This document shows positions 58,188-64,000 of a stretch of DNA of 64,000 nt, piece by piece. Every line of letters starts with the position of its first letter. Within the stretch, counting starts at the first letter, position 1. A program made the position numbers and the translations under genes. Source of the DNA: Gymnopus androsaceus JB14. Taxonomy: Eukaryota > Basidiomycota > Agaricomycetes > Agaricales > Omphalotaceae. The notes under the pieces are model-generated. The model saw only the letters and a list, made by a program, of their open reading frames with translations, was not told the origin of the DNA and made no database searches. The stretch lies in the NCBI GenBank assembly GCA_009733575.1, contig ML769434.1, positions 124,444 through 188,443 of the forward strand, written 5' to 3'.

Positions 58188-61100
58188 GTCATTCAGGCTG
58201 CTAACACAGAAACCTTCATGGAAAACGTCTCCGGCACACTCCATCTTGATCTCCCCACATACAGACACAAAGTCCAAACACTAAAGCTCCATCACCCTTC
58301 TATGTCCGGACACTCCCAACACACTCGTATCACTAGGAAAACTTGATGATGATGGTTATGCCATCCATACTGCAAATGGTAAAATGATGATCAGAGATTG
58401 CCAGGGGAAACTTGTGGGAGCTATCCCAAAGACTAATGGACTATACCAAATCCCATCATGGGAACACACTTATTTGACTAAGATGGGCAGATTGGTATCT
58501 CTTTATGAGGCACACTGCATCTTAGGTCACCTCAACTATGCTTATGTGAAGCATATGTTCCGAGACAACCAGGTTTGTGGAATCAGATTGGATCCAAAAC
58601 AAATGGACAAACCAGAATGCCGCGCTTGTATGCTTGGGAAAGCATCCAGGTATCCTATCGCTGTACAATCATCTCCCCATGCAGAGAAATTTGGAGACAC
58701 TTTCCACATGGACATGTGGGGACCATCACAAGTCAGGACATCATAAGTCAGGATGGTAAACCATTGCACTTACATGCTGACTCTAGTTGACGAAGCAACT
58801 GATTGGTTGGAGGAACCCCAAATGAAGTCAAAGAACAAGTCATTCACACAGTATGTGTTTCTCCAAACAGGTCTCCAAACTCAATATGGCACAACTGTTA
58901 AAGTTCTCCACTCTGATTGAGGGGGAGAATTTTTCAGTAATGAATTCATGGCATATCTGGAATGTATTGGAACACAATGACATCTCACGGTACATGACAC
59001 CCCGGAACACAATGGTATAGTGGAACGTGCACATCAAACATTGCTAAATGCAGTTTGAAGTCTTTTGATCTCATCAGGACTCCCAAAATGGCTTTGGGGA
59101 TTCATGATGAAATATGCAGTATATGTTTGGAACAGGACACCAAAGAAAGCCATCGGAATGGCCACTCCATACAAGAAACGGTTTGGAATTAAACTGGACA
59201 TTACTAATCTTTACATCTTTGGCAGTATCATTTACATTAAATGAGAAAAGGAACCCAGTAAATTGGAACTGCAGGCCCAGGAAGGACACTGGATAGGACT
59301 TGAACCCAAATTGAATGGTCACTACATCTACTGGCCAACATGTCACATTGTCATGAAGGAGAGGAACATAGTTTTCTCTGACAGGCAGATCCAACCCATT
59401 GAAGGGGAGGATGGAAATTTGGGAAATTTAGAAACATTGGTCACCAAGTTGGAACAGCCTGTCATACCAGTTCTAGAAGAAATTGCCAAAACCAATTGCA
59501 CCAGACAAAGTATCTTGCAAATGAGTCAGACAACCCACCAAGAAGATCAGGGATGTCATTGAAGGACTTGGAGAAGGAAGTGACAAGTTGCGACATCTCA
59601 CTGCATCTCTAGGTCAGGTAACATCAGAGATCAAATCTGATCCTTTATCTGTTGCAGAAGCTATGCGACAACCTGACAGCTCCAAATGGTATGATGCCAT
59701 GAAGGACAAAATCTCCAGACTCCAAGAGCGTGGAACCTATATAATTGTTACTCCACCTCCAGATGCAAATATTCTCACATCCAAATGGGTCTATTGGACC
59801 AAGAAGGATGAACAAGGTCACATTACAGGACACCAAGCTCATCTTGTTGTACGTGGATTTAATCAAATCCCAGACATTGACTACTTCCCAGACAAAACCT
59901 TTGCATCTGTTGCAAAACTTGCATCAGCCCATGCTATACTCAGCATTGGAGCTGAGAAAAGCATGATTATTCACCAAATGGACCTGAAATCAGCTTACCT
60001 TTACAGGAAATTGGACAACAACAAGTGCATTTTTATGAAGGCACCTCCAGGCATTGATATAGGGGTAAAACCAGGTCAAACTTTATGGCTTAAACTCGCA
60101 CTTTACAGACTTAAACAAGCCAGTTGACAATGGTATATGCAATTCAGGGAAATCATGACCCAACTAGGGTTTAAATGGTCTGATTTTGATCATGCTGTTT
60201 TCTATCACACTATTGTATAATTATGACCTAAAGTTCCCATAACCATAACATGGTCCCTGGGAACTTGGTCATTTTGAAAATTGTAATGCATAACAGGGTT
60301 CAAGGAACTTTGAATTTTGCAAAATAGTAACTCAAAATTTGAAAAATTTGAAAATTGCGCCAAAATGCCCAAAAAACACCAGAAATTTTGTCTGTAATGC
60401 TAATTTTTGATGCAAGAACTCCACTTTTTGAAGTTCTCACCGTAACACATAAAACCCAGGCACTTTAGGTCATAATTATACAGTAATCCCTTCACCATCA
60501 TTTTTATTCATGTTGACAACATGACATTGGTTACCAAAACCCTGGCCATCATGGAGAAACTAAAGAAAGATATTGGGCTATATTCGAAGTTGTTGATTCC
60601 AGAGAAATCCATTGGCTACTTGGGATGGAGATCCCAAGATCTCTCCATAAGCAGGACAATTCACTTATCCCAGTGGTCATACATTGACACCATACTCTCT
60701 CGCTATGGATTCTCGGATATAAAGCCACTCTCCATTCCCTTCAATCCCCACATCCACCTCACCAAAGACCAATCACCCAAAATGGTCAAGGATACCACTT
60801 TTATGTGCGAACAAACCCTACAGAGAGGTCCTTGGTGCTCTCCAGTACTTATCCATTGCTACAAGACCTGACATCACTGTATGCAGTCTCTATCCTTGCT
60901 CTCTTTTCACAAAACCCGGCATCACTCATTGGAATGGTGTACACTGTGTCTACGCCTATCTCAAATACACCCGAGACTTTTGGCTCAGTATCGAGCAACC
61001 AGGAAACAGTCCAAGGCTGCGTGGATGTGGATGGTATGTCCCAAGAGGACTAACATGCTAATTCTGGGTACGTTGTTATGTTGAACTGGCTGGAGCAGTA

Positions 61101-61480
61101 TCTTGGTTGTTCGAAACGAACAGGATACCATTTCTTTATCCACCACGGAAGCCGAGTATATCACTTTGACCCATGTGGCAAAGGAAGCGATCTGGCTTAG
61201 GAACCTTTTATCAGAAATCTTTGGTCCCATTACTCATGTGCATCCTTATCATGTCAGACAATCAGTCTGCCATCACATTGGCAAAGGATGATTGTTTTCA
61301 TGCCAGGACCAAACACATTGATATCCAATACCACTTCATCCGCTATGTCATTGAGGAAGGTAAAATTCATCTTACTTACTGCCCTACCAAAAACATGACT
61401 GGCAGACATCTTCACCAAAGCCTTACCTTTGATGAAAGCCAAACACTTTGCAGCATCCATGGGATTAGCAAAGGTTTGAA
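58188..61480 (+). pseudogene. Copia pol: integrase, reverse transcriptase, RNase H (broken)
   Basis: Integrase: LYEAHCILGHLNYAYVKHMF with CRACMLGK (zinc finger, 58500-58640). The core pieces FHMDMWGP, TLVDEATDWLE, VLHSD (stop) GGEFFSNEF and HNGIVERAHQTLLNA are spread over several stops to about 59245. Reverse transcriptase (59588-60210): SKWYDAMKDKISRLQERGTY, KWVYWTKKDEQGHITGHQAH, DLKSAYLYRKLDN and ALYRLKQAS followed by a stop. The MITE at 60216-60480 splits it before the active-site motif, which reads FIHVDNMTLV instead of YVDD. RNase H pieces: QDTISLSTTEAEYITL and DNQSAITLAKDDCFHARTKH (61120-61320). Clearly non-functional. Confidence 0.9.
60216..60480. mobile_element. 265-bp MITE inserted in Copia reverse transcriptase
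   Basis: tataattatgacctaaagt at 60216-60234 is perfectly inverted at 60462-60480. It sits between the RT blocks encoding DHAVFYHT and FIHVDN. The outer TA on each side fits a TA target duplication (Tc1/mariner-type), leaving a 17-bp TIR. No coding capacity. Confidence 0.85.
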
Positions 61481-61486
61481 GGGGAG
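61478..61486 (+). promoter_or_regulatory. Polypurine tract of Copia element
   Basis: gaaggggag directly precedes the 3' LTR start TGTTGG and would prime plus-strand DNA synthesis. Confidence 0.8.
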
Positions 61487-61848
61487 TGTTGGAATATCAA
61501 AGGTAAATATATCTTATCGAACTATACATGGAACACTTTCTCGTAGTCTCCACTTGTTTGTATCACCATCCCATGCACTCACTGTTATTGTCTCACCAGA
61601 CTGCACTCAGTCTCTCACTGTATCCACTTGCTCTCTCGTAGTACCCACTTTACTGTATGGACAGTAGCCACAAGTATTCACGCAGTAGCCACCTGCCCGA
61701 TTTATCATTTGTACTTAGGACTGTATATAAGCTTAGGTACCATACCCTGTAATAACACCATTGTCCCCCATCAATCTGTGTGATCATACTACTAAGTCCT
61801 GTGTGGGCTTACTGCTGCTACTTCCTGTTTAGGAATATAACTCTAATA
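61487..61848 (+). repeat. 3' LTR of Copia element
   Basis: 362 bp, the same length as the 5' LTR and about 90% identical by eye. It ends ctctaata before the TSD CAAGC. Confidence 0.92.
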
Positions 61849-61853
61849 CAAGC

Positions 61854-62961
61854 AAGGTTTACTTAAGCATTTTGCCTAGACAGAATTGCTAGAGGACAAG
61901 AAATAAGTAACCATTCTGCTGTTTCAAAGGCCCTTTGCCTGGAATTCATCCCCATTAAACCATCGATTAAGACAAATGCATTACATGTCTAAAACACCAA
62001 TCTGAAGGTAACCAAGGGAACAATTCACGAAATTCAAAGTATGCATATGCACCACGTACGCCGTGGAGGCTCCGTAACATTGAACAATATGTGCATGGTA
62101 TAAATCTAATGCAATGGCCTCCTTTTGTCCGTGGGCCTTGGTTGTTGGTTTTTGTCCAGGCAACTCTCTTCCCAATAATAAATTCCTCAACTCTGGCTGC
62201 AATGAAAAGATTTCCGAGGCAAAGGGCCTGGAAGCTTCAGCCGTGAGTTCAACCAGAAGAGTTTCAAAGTAGACTACTTACTGAGGATACAAAGGGAGAG
62301 GTACATGTGTACAGAGAGTGTGAGTAGAGTATGCATCAGGATCTCCCCATCCGACAAGCCTAGAGCTCGAACCTCCTTCCAGCGCCTCGATATTATAAAC
62401 GAATTGTGTCGTGCGCGACGTGACATGATTTCCGTTAAACAGAGCTGCGGAGTCAGAGAAGAGCCGGTTGTGAGGAAGTGAGCATATCGTTCAGGAAAAG
62501 CCTCACGGGTTGCGCAGATGTAAGCATCCGATGTGCATTGTAGTAGGACATGCGGAGAGCCCTTGCCGCTCTACAGGGTCGACGGTATAAGACGACCGGA
62601 GTCAGGTTCTATTTAGTGAGTGAAGTGCGGGAACGGAACTGGCCACGCGAGTCTATAAGTTTTGGACAAAGTTTTGAATTGCTTTTGAATCAGCTCCACG
62701 TCTCAAAATCATCATGCAATATCAATCCTTGTCCGTTCCCGTACATGCAAATTTCTTCCTTTGAATATCACGGTTTTACTACTATGCAAGCTCGACTGTT
62801 GCCTCAAATCGCGATTCAGCGGAGATCCCTTTTTCGACGTTACAGTACATGACTGTACACTATTATACTTAGTATGCATGTGGAGCCTTCTACTTATTAC
62901 CCCAACTTGAACGTCGCTGGTACCCGTTTCTTCACATTCGTCTTCATCCTTCGTTCTCACC
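61854..62961. other. Intergenic, upstream of MFS gene
   Basis: No gene recognised. It contains the promoter of the MFS gene, with gtacactattatacttagtatgc near 62855 as a possible TATA region. aggccctttgcctgg (61929) and ggcaaagggcct (62219) are loosely inverted. Confidence 0.45.
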
Positions 62962-64000
62962 ATGGATCATACATCCAAGGAAGATGCAACGTCTATCTAC
63001 TCTGTCTTCTCGCCAAAACAACGTAGAATCATTTTGATCATTGTCTGTTTCGCTGGCATGATCGGGCCACTCAGCTCGCTCATGTATACTCCGGCTCTAC
63101 CTGCAATTGCAGATGCACTGGGTGTATCTATCTCCGACATCAACTTGACAATAACAACCTACCTTATATTTCAAGGTGAGGTATTTTTTGGGCTTGCCAC
63201 TAGTCCAATAGCTTACCCTATTATTAGGAATCACCCCTTCAATCTGGGGATCCATTGGAGATGTTTATGGTCGCCGAATCGTCTATATCATCACCTTGCT
63301 CATTGCCGTTGGGGCAAGCATTGGTCTTTGCTTCTCAACATCCTTCGCAGAAGTGCTTGTTCTACGTGCATTGTATGCCACTGGCTCGGCATCCTCTACC
63401 GCTCTAGGCGCAGGAATAATCAGAGACATTGTTCCTCCCAATATTCGTGGAGGATACATGGGGATCTACAGTGCAGGAGTAGCAGTCGGAACTGCCTTTG
63501 GGCCATTTTTGGGAGGGTTATTAGCCCAGTACGCTAGCTGGCATGGAATCTTCTGGTTCCTTGCAGCGTTAGCGTCATTTAGCTTGGCATGCATTAGCCT
63601 TCTCCTGCCCGAAACACTCCCTTTAATTGTTGGTAACGGATCCATACCTCCACCCAAATATCTGCGGCCACCAATTCCATGGCTATCTCCTTCTTCTTCT
63701 GGCGCCAGTCGTCCACAGCATCTACCAAGACGTAGAATAGACATCCTAGGATCCCTGCGTATCATCAGATACCCCGACGTTCTGTGCGCTTTGGTGGTTA
63801 CCGCGATTTTTTTCACTGTTTGGCAAGACAGTATGGTAGCGACATCAACAATTTACGCACTTGACTATGGACTCGACGAGGCTGATATTGGGCTCACGTA
63901 TCTTGCGAATGGTATTGGTTCTCTTCTTGGCAATACCCTCACTGGCAGACTTCTCGACCGCGACTACCAGAAGTTTCTTGAGAGAGAAAATACAACCACA
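62962..64000 (+). CDS. MFS transporter, DHA1 drug/polyamine type (partial, cut by window end)
   Basis: Exon 1 (62962-63175) encodes MDHTSKEDATSIYSVFSPKQ and two TM segments (IILIIVCFAGMIGPLSSLMY, then TPALPAIADALGVS and INLTITTYLIFQ). A 52-nt intron (63176-63227) joins it to GITPSIWGSIGDVYGRRIVY, the MFS motif A (G-x3-D-x2-G-R-R). TM4-TM6 follow: VLRALYATGSASSTALGAGI with IIRDIVPPNIRGGYMGIYSA and GVAVGTAFGPFLGGLLAQYA. After the central loop (SWLSPSSS, PRRRIDILGSLRIIRYPDVL) TM7-TM8 are present and the frame is open at the last base. The layout matches DHA1 exporters such as the Dtr1/Qdr group, by similarity of motifs only. No frame break is seen. Confidence 0.85.

Larger units (their letters stand above)
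54288..61853 (+). mobile_element. Ty1/Copia LTR retrotransposon, complete but inactive
   Basis: LTRs of 362 bp (54293-54654 and 61487-61848), both starting TGTTGGAAT, are flanked by the 5-bp target duplication CAAGC (54288-54292 and 61849-61853). A primer-binding site follows the 5' LTR and a polypurine tract precedes the 3' LTR. The internal order is gag, CCHC knuckle, protease, integrase, reverse transcriptase, RNase H, which is the Copia order. Many stops and shifts, a nested GAG-only element and a MITE have inactivated it. The LTRs differ at dozens of positions, so the insertion is old. Confidence 0.95.

Noticed and set aside
1..64000. CRISPR array or bacterial-type operons
   Set aside because: No regularly spaced short repeats with unique spacers. 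Genes are intron-rich and eukaryotic.

Overview
This is a nuclear fragment of a mushroom-forming basidiomycete (Agaricomycetes, probably Agaricales). Genes are broken by many 45-70 nt GT-AG introns. Several families are typical of that group: a DUF6534 seven-helix protein, a TPR-CHAT protein, an F-box/LRR protein, a fungal ferric reductase, and Copia elements with half-tRNA primer sites. No bacterial or organellar signature and no convincing tRNA or rRNA gene was seen.

Layout. 1-7 kb: one large minus-strand TPR-CHAT gene. 7-15.5 kb: gene-poor and transposon-rich (MITE-like inverted repeats, a dead Tc1/mariner transposase, a TIR element, a hAT-type MITE with 8-bp target duplication). 15.6-23.1 kb: ERO1 (ER oxidase) and a DENND6-like Rab regulator. 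They were probably adjacent once and are now separated by a block carrying a decayed membrane-protein gene, bounded by a ~400-bp direct duplication. 24.9-27.2 kb: DUF6534 protein. 27.5-35.3 kb: a ~4-kb tandem duplication. Each unit appears to encode one spliced protein in which a 1-Cys-peroxiredoxin-like domain without its peroxidatic cysteine motif is joined in frame to a HeLo/MLKL-like helical region, a CHORD-like zinc-binding motif and an unknown C-terminal region. 35.9-39.0 kb: a CPSF6-like RNA-binding protein and a secreted Ser/Gly-rich protein. 41.5-51.4 kb: an F-box protein, a ferric reductase, an SPT2 chromatin protein and an MFS transporter. 54.3-61.9 kb: a complete but dead Copia retrotransposon (362-bp LTRs, 5-bp TSD). 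It carries a second, GAG-only mini LTR element (119-bp LTRs, 5-bp TSD) and a 265-bp MITE. From 62.96 kb: an MFS drug-transporter gene that runs off the window.

There is no operon logic. The housekeeping genes (ERO1, DENND6, CPSF6-like, SPT2) are independent. The most novel material is the tandem peroxiredoxin/helical-bundle/CHORD-like fusion. The TPR-CHAT gene (predicted caspase-like protease) may also belong to fungal self/non-self or cell-death biology, but that is inference.

Caution: ERO1, SPT2, DENND6, the ferric reductase and the MFS gene all show single-base frame breaks next to conserved motifs. Some apparent pseudogene lesions may therefore be assembly indels.
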